Shown one piece after another: positions 7,469-14,503 of a stretch of DNA of 35,882 bases (positions within the stretch are counted from its first letter, which is position 1; every line of letters begins with the position of its first letter). The DNA comes from Thiogranum sp. (lineage in GTDB: Bacteria; Pseudomonadota; Gammaproteobacteria; DSM-19610), in contig JASBST010000053.1 in assembly GCA_030148775.1 (NCBI GenBank), forward strand, positions 1 to 35,882. The letters run 5' to 3'. Under the pieces are notes generated by a model. It was given only the letters and a program-made list of their open reading frames with translations. It searched no databases and was not told the origin of the DNA. Both the position numbers and the translations under genes were made by a program.

Positions 7469-8422
7469 TCACGGTTGTCTTAGCGCGGGTCGCCAGCCAG
7501 GCCGGCGGGATCGAATCTTCCCGCCGGCGGACACCGGGGCTGTGTGGTCGCCCGTATCCAGTGCGTCGAGCGCTTCGGCAATCGCGCGCATCGAATCCTG
7601 TACTGCATGATTCAGTTGCTCGTCGCGGGAGTTGATGCGCATCCCCACCGACGGATTGGTGTTGATTTCGTAGACCGCCAACGACTCCCCGTCGAAGCCG
7701 AAGTCGGCACGGCCATAGTCGATGTGGGCAAGCTCGAACACGCGGCGCATCGGCTCGGCGTAAGGATTTTTCCTGATTTCCTCCGTCGACGCCGCCAGAT
7801 CCTCCGCGCTGGCCAGACCCGGTTTGCCGTATTTCACAAACGGACTGTCTTCGGTCACGGTATTGGCGGCGACCATGCGTTCGCCGATGCGATAAATGGT
7901 GTGCCTTCGGTAAACCTGATCGTGCAACGGCCGGTTGGCGAATTCGATAACCAGGAGGTAGTGCAGCGGGTATCCCTCGGCGCGCAAACGCTGCAACGTC
8001 TGCTCCAGCGAAGCCTGATCGGGAATCAGCTGACGGAATTCCTGGGCATGATCGCTTTCGCATTTCAGAAACACCGGAAAGCGTTGCGGTCGCGGATCCA
8101 GCGCCGCCGGATAGGCGCGAAAACGATTGATCCCCGCACGGTGGAGCCGGTGCAACAACTCCGCGCGCTGACTACAAAGCGCCGGATCGTTGAGCACGCG
8201 GATACCGGCGGCGCGCAACTGCCGGTACACCCTCGCCGCCGCGACCAGCTCAAAATGCCTGAGTCGGTCGAAGTCGGTGAATACACAACACGCGGCGCGC
8301 AGTCGCCGTTGGCGCCACAACCAGTCATAGCTGCGTGCCGCGACCGGCCGGCCCCGATAAGGCGACTGACGGTGTCCCTTGACGGTATAAGTATGATCCG
8401 CCGCCGTAAAAAAAATAATCAT
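7469..8422 (-). CDS. ATP-grasp ligase-like protein, divergent from a small peptide gene
   Basis: A 317-residue protein with ATP-grasp features: a nucleotide-binding Lys in FPVFLK (about 115-120), the hinge region LLVIEF (156-161), and the metal-binding end DYGRADFGFDG followed by VYEINTNP (Asp240, Glu252, Asn254). ATP-grasp enzymes activate a carboxylate as acyl-phosphate and join it to an amine, thiol or hydroxyl. Members act in RiPP maturation (graspetide macrocyclases) and in ligation of amino acids to small molecules. The N-terminal about 105 residues are unfamiliar. It diverges from the 54-codon peptide gene across 140 bp, which suggests shared control. There is little Shine-Dalgarno before its ATG. 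The fold is fairly sure, the substrate unknown. Confidence 0.82.
   Translation of the reverse strand: MIIFFTAADHTYTVKGHRQSPYRGRPVAARSYDWLWRQRRLRAACCVFTDFDRLRHFELVAAARVYRQLRAAGIRVLNDPALCSQRAELLHRLHRAGINRFRAYPAALDPRPQRFPVFLKCESDHAQEFRQLIPDQASLEQTLQRLRAEGYPLHYLLVIEFANRPLHDQVYRRHTIYRIGERMVAANTVTEDSPFVKYGKPGLASAEDLAASTEEIRKNPYAEPMRRVFELAHIDYGRADFGFDGESLAVYEINTNPSVGMRINSRDEQLNHAVQDSMRAIAEALDALDTGDHTAPVSAGGKIRSRRPGWRPALRQP
7501..7528. repeat. 10-bp perfect inverted repeat near the 3' end of the ATP-grasp gene
   Basis: gccggcggga at 7501-7510 pairs perfectly with tcccgccggc at 7519-7528 across an 8-base loop. It lies inside the final codons of the leftward ATP-grasp gene and about 60 bases after the rightward response regulator. 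It has no T-run, but its place suits a two-way 3'-end structure between convergent genes. Confidence 0.5.
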
Positions 8423-8439
8423 ACGCTATAACACTTTGA

Positions 8440-8445
8440 ATTATA
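8440..8445 (-). promoter_or_regulatory. -10 element for the leftward ATP-grasp gene
   Basis: On the minus strand a perfect TATAAT lies about 18 bases before the ATG of the ATP-grasp gene. No good -35 sits 16-18 bases further upstream, so it may need an activator. The very short leader fits the missing Shine-Dalgarno. Confidence 0.4.
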
Positions 8446-8476
8446 TTGGCATTACGCAGGCTCTGCAGAAACAGCG

Positions 8477-8504
8477 TTTACACTTGTCAAGAATTTGCTA
8501 TGGT
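8477..8504 (+). promoter_or_regulatory. Extended -10 promoter for the small peptide gene
   Basis: TTTACA at 8477-8482 and TATGGT at 8499-8504 are separated by 16 bp, with TG one base before the -10 (TGCTATGGT), making an extended -10. Transcription would begin near 8511 and give a leader of about 52 bases to the peptide ATG at 8563. Confidence 0.5.
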
Positions 8505-8511
8505 ATAGCAA
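8495..8511. promoter_or_regulatory. Operator-like palindrome over the -10
   Basis: ttgctat at 8495-8501, ggt spacer, atagcaa at 8505-8511: a 7-bp perfect inverted repeat with a 3-bp centre that covers the -10 of the peptide promoter. A dimeric repressor bound here would block transcription. No adjacent gene obviously encodes that regulator. Confidence 0.45.
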
Positions 8512-8562
8512 GTGGATACTGCCCCATTTCCACAGCAACCACCACCAAAGAGGAAAAATAAA

Positions 8563-8727
8563 ATGGCTCAGTCACCCAGCAAAACCGCCGCGCCGCAGCG
8601 CAGCGACACCCGTGTCGTCATCAAACTCGATGACAGCAAACTGCTCGGCTGCACACTGAAAGGACGCAGCATGGCCGGCGACGTCAAGCCGGTAGGCTTG
8701 GTAAAGCCCCAGCGCGAGGCGGTGTAA
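8563..8727 (+). CDS. Candidate RiPP precursor peptide (54 aa)
   Basis: A 54-residue peptide gene with an excellent ribosome-binding site (AAAGAGGA, 9 bases before the ATG at 8563), its own promoter, and a strong hairpin after its stop. The peptide is hydrophilic with no signal sequence. It has a Ser/Thr/Ala/Gln-rich first third, a central RVVIKLDDSKLLG segment, one cysteine (Cys30) and a basic Gly/Val/Pro tail. Asp23, Asp24 and Asp40 are possible targets if the neighbouring enzyme is an Asp beta-hydroxylase. Neither peptide nor cleavage site matches a precursor class I know. The precursor role is inferred from size, expression signals and the position between an ATP-grasp gene and an HExxH peptide-modification gene. 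An upstream in-frame ATG at 8512 is less likely because it lies at the start of the predicted transcript. Confidence 0.65.
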   Translation: MAQSPSKTAAPQRSDTRVVIKLDDSKLLGCTLKGRSMAGDVKPVGLVKPQREAV

Positions 8728-8746
8728 CAGTAGCCCGTTCCCACAG

Positions 8747-8792
8747 CATCCCGCCGGTTCTGCCCGCAGGCCGCGTGCCAACCGGCGGGATG
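8747..8792 (+). terminator. Strong intergenic hairpin between peptide gene and HExxH gene
   Basis: A perfect 13-bp inverted repeat (8747-8759 with 8780-8792; arms catcccgccggtt and aaccggcgggatg) with a 20-base GC-rich loop lies between the peptide stop and the enzyme start. There is no T-run, so it is more likely an attenuator or mRNA-stabilising element than a full terminator. Such elements commonly let a precursor peptide be made in excess over its modifying enzymes. Confidence 0.6.
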
Positions 8793-8823
8793 GCCCGGCG
8801 AACACATCCCTCTGAAGCACAGC

Positions 8824-9861
8824 ATGGCAGATGCCGAAGTCCCGGTAACGGATAGTTTTATTCCCTCTACCGAAAACGCGCTGCGCGCGCGCGGCGCCAT
8901 TCACGCCAGACTGGGCGAAAGCCTTCAACACCTGTTCCAGCGATGCCGCGGCGCCGTCGCCTTTTCCGAGGAACGCGCCGCAGCGCTGCTGCGGCGCACC
9001 GCCAGCGGACAGCACCTGCCCCCCGCTCTGTTCAGCGACTACTTCGCTCTAGTGGAGTGTATAAAAAACGGCGTCCGAGCGCCGATCGATGCGGCGCTGG
9101 ACCATCTGCTGCGGCACGCGCACGACGGCGTTGTCCAGGCATTGGCCGTGCGCCCCTTCACTGCGCGGCAGTTCGCCGCCGAAGAGGTCCAGTTCCGTGG
9201 CAACTTCGTCTCCGATTCGTTGCGCAACGAACAAATCGGCTACGTCGAAGCCCCGCGCGAACAGGCAGTCGTCGCGCAGTTCCAGCGCTCGCTGGAGCTG
9301 CTGCGCCTGCATGCGCCGAACACCTATGCGGAACTGGAATGTCTGGTGTGTGAATTCGTACCGGCATTCGGCAGCACTCTCAACGGCCGCACCTTCGACG
9401 GCTGCAGCAGCCTGGAGCGTTGGGGCACCATTCTGATCAACGCCCGCCAGGACAAGAGCGACCTCGAACTGAGCGAAGCATTGACGCACGAGGGTGCGCA
9501 CAACGCGCTCTTCGCCCTGTCGCCGGTCAACTTTCATGTGGAGAATCCGCCCGAGGAGCGTCACCCCTCGCCACTGCGCGACGATCCACGGCCGATCAAC
9601 GGTATTTATCACGCCACCTTCGTACTGGCGAGAATGTGCTTTGCGATGACCGAGGTGCAGGAGTCCCCGACGGCCGGGGTCGATTTGCGCGCGCAGGCCG
9701 CGGCACTGGCCCGGCGTAGTGCCGCGCTTTTCGCCGACGGCTACAGCGTGTTGCACACGCACGCAAAATACACGCCGGAAGGGGCCGACATTATGCACGA
9801 TGCGATGCGCTTTATGCGCGACCGCCCCGGCGCCGAAACCCTGGCGGCACCGGGTACCTAG
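8824..9861 (+). CDS. HExxH-motif peptide-modification protein (alphaKG-HExxH-type peptide beta-hydroxylase family)
   Basis: A 345-residue protein carrying LSEALTHEGAHNALF, with HEGAH at 222-226. About 20 residues later comes SPLRDDPRPINGIYHATFVLARM (249-271), the second signature of the HExxH domain found alone or fused to radical-SAM FxsB-type RiPP enzymes. Members studied use iron and 2-oxoglutarate to beta-hydroxylate peptide residues, with HExxH and a downstream His as metal ligands (His263 is a candidate here). There is no membrane segment or radical-SAM cluster, so this is a stand-alone version. It follows the 54-codon peptide gene by 96 bp containing a hairpin. The Shine-Dalgarno is weak (TGAAG), consistent with low expression relative to the peptide. 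Family membership is fairly sure; the exact reaction is inferred. Confidence 0.84.
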   Translation: MADAEVPVTDSFIPSTENALRARGAIHARLGESLQHLFQRCRGAVAFSEERAAALLRRTASGQHLPPALFSDYFALVECIKNGVRAPIDAALDHLLRHAHDGVVQALAVRPFTARQFAAEEVQFRGNFVSDSLRNEQIGYVEAPREQAVVAQFQRSLELLRLHAPNTYAELECLVCEFVPAFGSTLNGRTFDGCSSLERWGTILINARQDKSDLELSEALTHEGAHNALFALSPVNFHVENPPEERHPSPLRDDPRPINGIYHATFVLARMCFAMTEVQESPTAGVDLRAQAAALARRSAALFADGYSVLHTHAKYTPEGADIMHDAMRFMRDRPGAETLAAPGT

Positions 9862-9902
9862 CGGGCGTACACCGGCGCACCACCGCCGGTTATCCGGCGC
9901 TT

Positions 9903-9938
9903 GTAAAGTTCCCCAGAATCCTTTCTGGTGTCCTTTAC
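9903..9938 (+). terminator. Two-part hairpin after the HExxH gene
   Basis: Outer arms gtaaag (9903-9908) and ctttac (9933-9938) enclose inner arms ccagaa (9913-9918) and ttctgg (9923-9928) with a 4-base loop. It begins about 40 bases after the HExxH stop and is followed by agttta. A weak terminator or 3'-protecting structure is plausible. Confidence 0.45.
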
Positions 9939-10068
9939 AGTTTATGTCCCCCTCCCACTTCGCCTTCCAGCCAACGCCATAAAAAGAAAAGCAATTGTAT
10001 CTTGAGCACAAAGATTGCTTGTCTCTGTCCGCGCCGACCACGGCAGCGGCAAAAATGGGAGTCTTTCG

Positions 10069-10578
10069 ATGCGTACATCTCTACACACCCTGTTGTTCGT
10101 CACCCTATTGTCCCTGGTCCCGTTCGGGGCCGGCGCCGCCGTCGTGGCGCTCGAGGCGATACTCGATGGCGGCCAGGCGAACGCCGGAAGCGGCACGGGC
10201 AGCAGCGGCACCGGTTTCGCCCAGATGTCGCTCGACACCGGCTCGCTGCTGTTCAACTGGAACGCCTCCTGGAGCGGACTCTCGGGTCCGGCGACCGCCG
10301 CGCATTTCCACGGACCGGCAACACCGACGCAGAACGCCAGTGTCCAGGTCGGCATCGACCACACCAGCAACCCGTCGGTCGGCTCCACCATGCTGAGCCA
10401 GCAGCAGGCGGATGACCTGTTGGCAGGACTCTGGTATCTCAATATCCATACCGCGCTCAACCCCGGCGGCGAAATCCATAGACAGGTCCAGGTAGTGCCG
10501 TTGCCGGCCGCCTTCTGGCTGCTGGCGTCGGGTCTGCTTGGATTGATTGCCTGCGGCCGGCGCCGTTTCCGGGCATAA
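10069..10578 (+). CDS. CHRD-domain protein with VPLPAA-type PEP-CTERM sorting tail
   Basis: A 169-residue exported protein. A signal peptide (1-23) is followed by a CHRD-like domain recognised from AAHFHGPA (77-84) and LWYLNIHTALNPGGEI (121-136). It ends with a sorting signal: VPLPAAFWLLASGLLGLIAC, then a basic GRRRFRA end. In gammaproteobacteria this VPLPAA form is the PEP-CTERM-like tag cut by exosortase, which sends proteins to the cell surface or extracellular matrix. No exosortase is in the window. I chose the ATG at 10069 (GGGAG 7 bases upstream) because it gives a clean signal peptide; the longer frame from 10015 does not. The biochemical role of CHRD domains is unknown. Confidence 0.86.
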   Translation: MRTSLHTLLFVTLLSLVPFGAGAAVVALEAILDGGQANAGSGTGSSGTGFAQMSLDTGSLLFNWNASWSGLSGPATAAHFHGPATPTQNASVQVGIDHTSNPSVGSTMLSQQQADDLLAGLWYLNIHTALNPGGEIHRQVQVVPLPAAFWLLASGLLGLIACGRRRFRA

Positions 10579-10694
10579 CCGGTCGCACGAAACAGATTCG
10601 CCGTACAAAACCGTTTCTGCGTAGAGATAGGGCATGGCGGTGCGACTGCGGACATCGCGCGGCTACCGCCGCAGGCGACCATCTGCACGGCCGG

Positions 10695-11258
10695 CTAATT
10701 GAGCCGCTTCTTGAATCGCAACGACGCCACCGCCAGGCCTGCCAGCGTAAACAGTGCCAGCCAGTAGGAGGCGCCCGGCGCCATCTGGAATATCTCCACG
10801 CCCCTCAAGACAACGCCACGGATCAGCCGCATGAAATGGGTGGCTGGCAACGCTTCGGCGATATACCGCGCCGCGGTAGGCATGCCTGCGTAAGGAAACA
10901 TGAAGCCCGAGAGTAGAATCGAAGGTAACAAGACGAAAACCGTCATCTGCATCGACTGCAGCTGATTTTTCGCCAGCGTGGAAATCACCAGCCCCAGACT
11001 CAGGCTGGCGGTGATAAAAAGAAAGGTGGCGCCGGCCAACTGCAACAGACTGCCGTTCATCGGCACCCGGAACAGCAGGTGCCCCACGCCCAATATGATA
11101 CCGACCTGGGCAGCACCGAGAATGATATAAGGCACGATCTTATCCACCATCAGTTCGATCGAGCGAACCGGGGTGGTAATCAGCATCTCCATATTGCCCC
11201 GCTCGCGCTCACGCACGATGGCCGCGGACGTGCCGGCATGCGTTGAGCGCAAGCACAA
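10695..11258 (-). pseudogene. 5'-truncated ABC-2 transporter permease
   Basis: The C-terminal half of an ABC-2 permease (typical full length about 370 residues). Homology begins abruptly at AAIVRERERGNMEMLITTPV, a family hallmark, and runs through about five membrane segments to the normal end SLRFKKRLN. The amino-terminal membrane helix and the large periplasmic loop are missing. The frame upstream of the homology opens only from a TTG at 11256-11258 and is closed by TAA three codons before it (11265-11267). No Shine-Dalgarno, ATPase subunit or HlyD-like partner is present. This looks like a deletion relic whose breakpoint lies near 11225-11260. Confidence 0.82.
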
Positions 11259-11431
11259 GACAGATTATCCAATAACGCGTGATCCCGGCCTTATTTCCTA
11301 ACACCATAAATCAAATAGTGCAACGCTGTGCATCCGCGCAAGTTCGGTTTTCGAATTTGCGTAATTACTTCCGCCAGACGGTGAATATACCATTGTTGGA
11401 AATTCATGCATCGACCACAGGACATACCGCC

Positions 11432-11968
11432 ATGCCCTTTCTCAGCTACACGCAAGACTTCAACGACAACCTGCTCATGCTGCTGCTGCGGGACTCAGAC
11501 CGCTATTTTCCGATTATCGAATTTTTTGACACCCTGACGCGGGATCTGTCCGAACTCAGCTGGGCCGAAGCGGAGCTTATCGCCCTCGAAGTCAGCCAGA
11601 CCAACGGTTCGACATTCTGCAGCGGAATTCGTGAAGGAATGATCAAGGCGCTGGCCGACCGCCCACAACACCCGGGAGACGACAAGCTGGCAGCCGCGAT
11701 TGACTTTGCGCACAAAGTCAACCGCGATCCGGCCGCGCTCACTCAGGCCGACGTCGACCGGGTGCTGCACGCCGGCTGGCACGAGCAGACGGTGGAGGAC
11801 ATTGTCGGGCTGGTGGCCATCCAACGGCTCTACAACACCCTTGCCAGCGGGCTCGGCTTCAAGGCGTTGCCGGCGGCGGCGTTTGCCGAAATCGGCCGTG
11901 ATACGCTGGAAAAAGGCGGCTACACGGCTTCCTTCCAGCATTTTATCGGCGCTATGAAACAGCAGTGA
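11432..11968 (+). CDS. Carboxymuconolactone decarboxylase/AhpD-fold protein lacking the usual Cys and His
   Basis: A 178-residue, mostly helical protein with the CMD/AhpD-type core: SWAEAELIALEVSQTNGSTFCSGIREGMIKAL and later DIVGLVAIQRLYNTLASGLGF. In peroxidase-type AhpD relatives this core has CxxC followed by His four residues later. Here the pattern is Ser60-Thr-Phe-Cys63 and Arg67, so one redox Cys and the His are gone. It is therefore unlikely to be a standard peroxidase. The start at 11432 has AGGA 10 bases upstream; the longer frame from 11279 has no such support. It overlaps the next gene by four bases (GTGA), forming a two-gene operon. Confidence 0.82.
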   Translation: MPFLSYTQDFNDNLLMLLLRDSDRYFPIIEFFDTLTRDLSELSWAEAELIALEVSQTNGSTFCSGIREGMIKALADRPQHPGDDKLAAAIDFAHKVNRDPAALTQADVDRVLHAGWHEQTVEDIVGLVAIQRLYNTLASGLGFKALPAAAFAEIGRDTLEKGGYTASFQHFIGAMKQQ

Positions 11969-12186
11969 GGCAGAAGGCGATCTTAGATTCGTTGTTGACG
12001 TCGGCCCTGATGAGCTTCGTCATGTCCGGCGTCATCACCCTGGTCAACACCGGCATCGACCCCGGGATTACCCGACGCTGGGCTCATGCGTTCTACGTGG
12101 CGTTTCCCCTGGCGTTCGTCATGCTGCTGGCAATCAGGCCGGTGGTAAACTGTCTCATGCGAATGTTGCCGCGGCGCCCCACGTGA
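11965..12186 (+). CDS. DUF2798 small membrane protein
   Basis: A 73-residue protein with two transmembrane helices (about 8-28 and 42-63). It has the DUF2798 pattern LLTSALMSFVMSGVITLVNTGI, then RRWAHAFYVAFPLAFVMLLAIRPVV. The GTG start overlaps the stop of the preceding CMD-fold gene (GTGA), so translation is coupled. Function is unknown; such proteins often sit beside oxidoreductases or regulators. Confidence 0.8.
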   Translation: MRQKAILDSLLTSALMSFVMSGVITLVNTGIDPGITRRWAHAFYVAFPLAFVMLLAIRPVVNCLMRMLPRRPT

Positions 12187-12235
12187 GGCGTTCTTTCCAA
12201 CGTGGCTGCATCCCGCAGCTCGATCACAGAAGCCA

Positions 12236-13684
12236 CTACGAACTTCCATCGACCAACTGGATCGACACGGGTGCTGACGCCTCCACCAGTGTCGGCGGAC
12301 CGGATTCCGCAGTCTCCACATAGGTGCCATTAACGCCGGACTCGAGCGTCAGCGGAACAGCGAATTCGGCCAGAATGACCTGCCCGAGCCTGACGCCCGT
12401 CCGACCGTTGGTGTAGTCGCCTGTAAGTAGTCCTGACGGCGTAACATGAAGCGCCGACAGCTGGCCGACCGGAGACCCATCCTGCCCAAGGGAGGTTACT
12501 GTAAACGGCGCATTGTTCTGCGTTGTGTCGGCGTAATTGAACGTCAACTGCATCTGGGCCGCCCCGCTGCCGGGAGTAATTGCGTCGTACACCACCACCG
12601 AAGGCGAGTCTATCGAACCGTCACCATTAAAGGAGAACAGCGTCGGAGAAACGCCGGAGCTGTTCAGGCCGTTAGCGTCGATGAAAGCATAACTTTCCCA
12701 ACTATCAGCCGCTGCTTGTTTGATAAAGTACAGCGATACCGCATGGCTGGCGCCCAGGGAGTCGTATACCTGGATAGAGTAGGACTGGTTGTAGCTGGCG
12801 TCGTCGCCCGGCGAGAAGGGTGTCACCGCCGGAGGTGCGCTGCCGGCGTCGAGATTGACTGAAACGGTGAGCGTACTGGTGCCAACGGGTGGCAGATTGC
12901 GTGCGATCGACAGCGCGGTGATCGACGGCAGTATCGTGCCATCACTGTCGGCTTTGTAGCCGGTCAGCCGATAGTTGTCGGCGTTGACAAGAAAATTGGC
13001 GGTATCGAAGCCCAGCGCCAGATCCTTGCTGTAAAACAAACTCCCTTGATCGTCAAGCCTGAAGTATCCGTCCCCGGAAACCCTCAGCCTCTTGTTAAAC
13101 AATAGACTGCCCCGGTCGCATTCGTAACGCCCCTCCAGGCCGGCGTCGATGCTCCCAGCCGTCGCCGCGCCAACCTGTGTGATAGTGGCCGCACCGGAAT
13201 CCGTTGTGGCCCGGCAAAGCCCGGCATCAAGCTGCGACAGATTTTGCGGGCTGCTGAATAGCGCCAACCCCAATCGGGCGATCGTCTGATCCGACCCCAT
13301 AAGGTAATGAGCGGTGACGACGCCCTGCGGGTCTACCGACAATGTGTCGAGCGGCGCGCCCGACACATCGGAGACTGGCACGCTGATCGGCGCTATAGCG
13401 CCCGCACCGCTTTGCGGAAAACCGCTGACCCCAAAGCCCGACTCGTGAATCAAAAACCCGTTGGAATTCACGCAAAACGCGCCTTTACGTGTATATAAGC
13501 GTTCTTCATCATGGCTGAGAACGAACAGACCTTCGCCATTGACAGTTAAGTCCAGGTCGCCAACCAGAATGTCCGTCGCGAGACAATGATTTACCGAGCC
13601 ACCATTTTCGAGACAGCCGCCCAGAAGTGAAAACGTCGACAGCAGAAAAACGAGAGCAGAAAATTTATGGGCTTTATCTTCCAT
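12236..13684 (-). CDS. Lipoprotein made of flagellar FlgG-like and FlgE-like modules
   Basis: A 482-residue lipoprotein: hydrophobic signal, then LLGGC with Cys24 as the lipid site. Residues about 40-190 match the FlgF/FlgG rod-protein body: LTVNGEGLFVL, LYTRKGAFCVNSNGFLI, then LSVDPQGVVTAH, LGLALFSSPQNLSQL and an ATTDSG turn. From about 195 a second module matches hook protein FlgE: RVSGDGYFRLDDQGSLFYS, YRLTGYKA, SYNQSYSIQVYDSLGASH (298-314), LFSFNGDGSI, QDGSPVGQLSAL, then LGQVILAEFAVPLTL and TAESGPPTLVEA. The helical D0 termini needed for flagellar assembly and type III export are absent at both ends. It therefore cannot be an ordinary hook or rod part. It has its own promoter and AGAGG before the ATG. 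Role unknown; a surface tether or adhesin is conceivable. Confidence 0.85.
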   Translation of the reverse strand: MEDKAHKFSALVFLLSTFSLLGGCLENGGSVNHCLATDILVGDLDLTVNGEGLFVLSHDEERLYTRKGAFCVNSNGFLIHESGFGVSGFPQSGAGAIAPISVPVSDVSGAPLDTLSVDPQGVVTAHYLMGSDQTIARLGLALFSSPQNLSQLDAGLCRATTDSGAATITQVGAATAGSIDAGLEGRYECDRGSLLFNKRLRVSGDGYFRLDDQGSLFYSKDLALGFDTANFLVNADNYRLTGYKADSDGTILPSITALSIARNLPPVGTSTLTVSVNLDAGSAPPAVTPFSPGDDASYNQSYSIQVYDSLGASHAVSLYFIKQAAADSWESYAFIDANGLNSSGVSPTLFSFNGDGSIDSPSVVVYDAITPGSGAAQMQLTFNYADTTQNNAPFTVTSLGQDGSPVGQLSALHVTPSGLLTGDYTNGRTGVRLGQVILAEFAVPLTLESGVNGTYVETAESGPPTLVEASAPVSIQLVDGSS

Positions 13685-13719
13685 GATGCCTCTACGCGAA
13701 CGCCATAATTTTTTGAGTT

Positions 13720-13747
13720 ATTATAATCGAACCGGTATAGCGGTCAA
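13720..13747 (-). promoter_or_regulatory. Sigma-70 promoter of the FlgG/FlgE-like lipoprotein gene
   Basis: On the minus strand TTGACC (13742-13747), a 16-bp spacer and TATAAT (13720-13725) form a near-consensus promoter in the 68-bp gap after the P-loop kinase gene. The leader would be about 30 bases. It means the lipoprotein gene can be expressed apart from its upstream neighbour, and it is not a flagellar sigma-28 type promoter. Confidence 0.65.
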
Positions 13748-13752
13748 TGCCA

Positions 13753-14295
13753 TCAGCCGGACCGGCCCAGCTTGCGCAAGACCTCCGCTGTCACTTCTTC
13801 GGGCGTTTTACCGAAGGTATACACCGTTTTGGTCGACAACCATTCGTTGGTCGGGTGCATGATCAGAAACGTATTGACCTCGTAGTTCTCACGCAACCCC
13901 GGTAACGCCTTTATGTTGGTGGCCAGGTCGGCGGACGGCATGAACAAAATGACCTCGCTCACCGCCGCAAACGCCTGGCGCGCCCGCTCGACTTGATGCG
14001 GTTCGTCGAAGGCATGCGCGCCCGCACCGAGATCGATGATGTGATCCGGATAATCGTCGATGATCGGTTGCAGAATTTGGGATTTGTATTCGTTCATATA
14101 GGTCAACATCGCGTACACACCTTGCTCGGCCTGTATAGACAGCGCTTTTTCCCGGCTCAGGCCGATCTTGTAACGGTAGTTGTCCTTGATTTCGTCGTAG
14201 ACGCACACCGGCATGTCGAGCGCTTTACCCAGCCGCTGCGCCTGTGTCGACTTGCCGACACCGATAGGTCCGGTCAATACGATGGCACTATTCAT
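13753..14295 (-). CDS. P-loop kinase-like ATPase (shikimate/adenylate kinase fold)
   Basis: A 180-residue cytoplasmic protein starting with strand IVLTGPIGVGKST (Walker A, Lys15), in the style of small-molecule kinases. Later segments DHIIDLGAGAHAF and SEVILFMPSADL resemble the Walker B and strand regions of the shikimate kinase-like superfamily. The substrate cannot be told: the characteristic residues of shikimate, gluconate or adenylate kinases are not evident. It ends 68 bp before the lipoprotein gene on the same strand. Confidence 0.72.
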   Translation of the reverse strand: MNSAIVLTGPIGVGKSTQAQRLGKALDMPVCVYDEIKDNYRYKIGLSREKALSIQAEQGVYAMLTYMNEYKSQILQPIIDDYPDHIIDLGAGAHAFDEPHQVERARQAFAAVSEVILFMPSADLATNIKALPGLRENYEVNTFLIMHPTNEWLSTKTVYTFGKTPEEVTAEVLRKLGRSG

Positions 14296-14471
14296 TGAAT
14301 TTCTCCGACACCGGTCGCTTGAAATCGCCCGTGCGTTTATCCCAGGCTTCGGGTTGCAGATAGACCCGCCGCCGTCGCGGCCGAAAGCCGGAAGTAGGTA
14401 TAGACTGGCTCGCTCATAGTGTACGGAACACTACAGGAGTGGGCCGAAGGACCGGGACGGGAGCGTCGTTC

Positions 14472-14491
14472 TGCGCCCGGGGGGGGGCGCA
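14472..14491. repeat. Run of nine G inside a GC hairpin
   Basis: tgcgccc (14472-14478) pairs with gggcgca (14485-14491) around six G; the G run is nine long (14479-14487). It sits just past the end of the leftward methyltransferase gene. There is no T-run. Such runs are prone to slippage and sequencing error. Confidence 0.5.
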
Positions 14492-14503
14492 ACAGCGACG
14501 CCA

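Noticed and set aside
10015..10068. Upstream start for the CHRD protein
   Set aside because: It would place 18 polar residues before the signal peptide; the ATG at 10069 has a good ribosome-binding site and gives a clean signal.
14472..14491. G-run hairpin as an intrinsic terminator
   Set aside because: It is GC throughout and has no T-run on either strand; kept only as a repeat.
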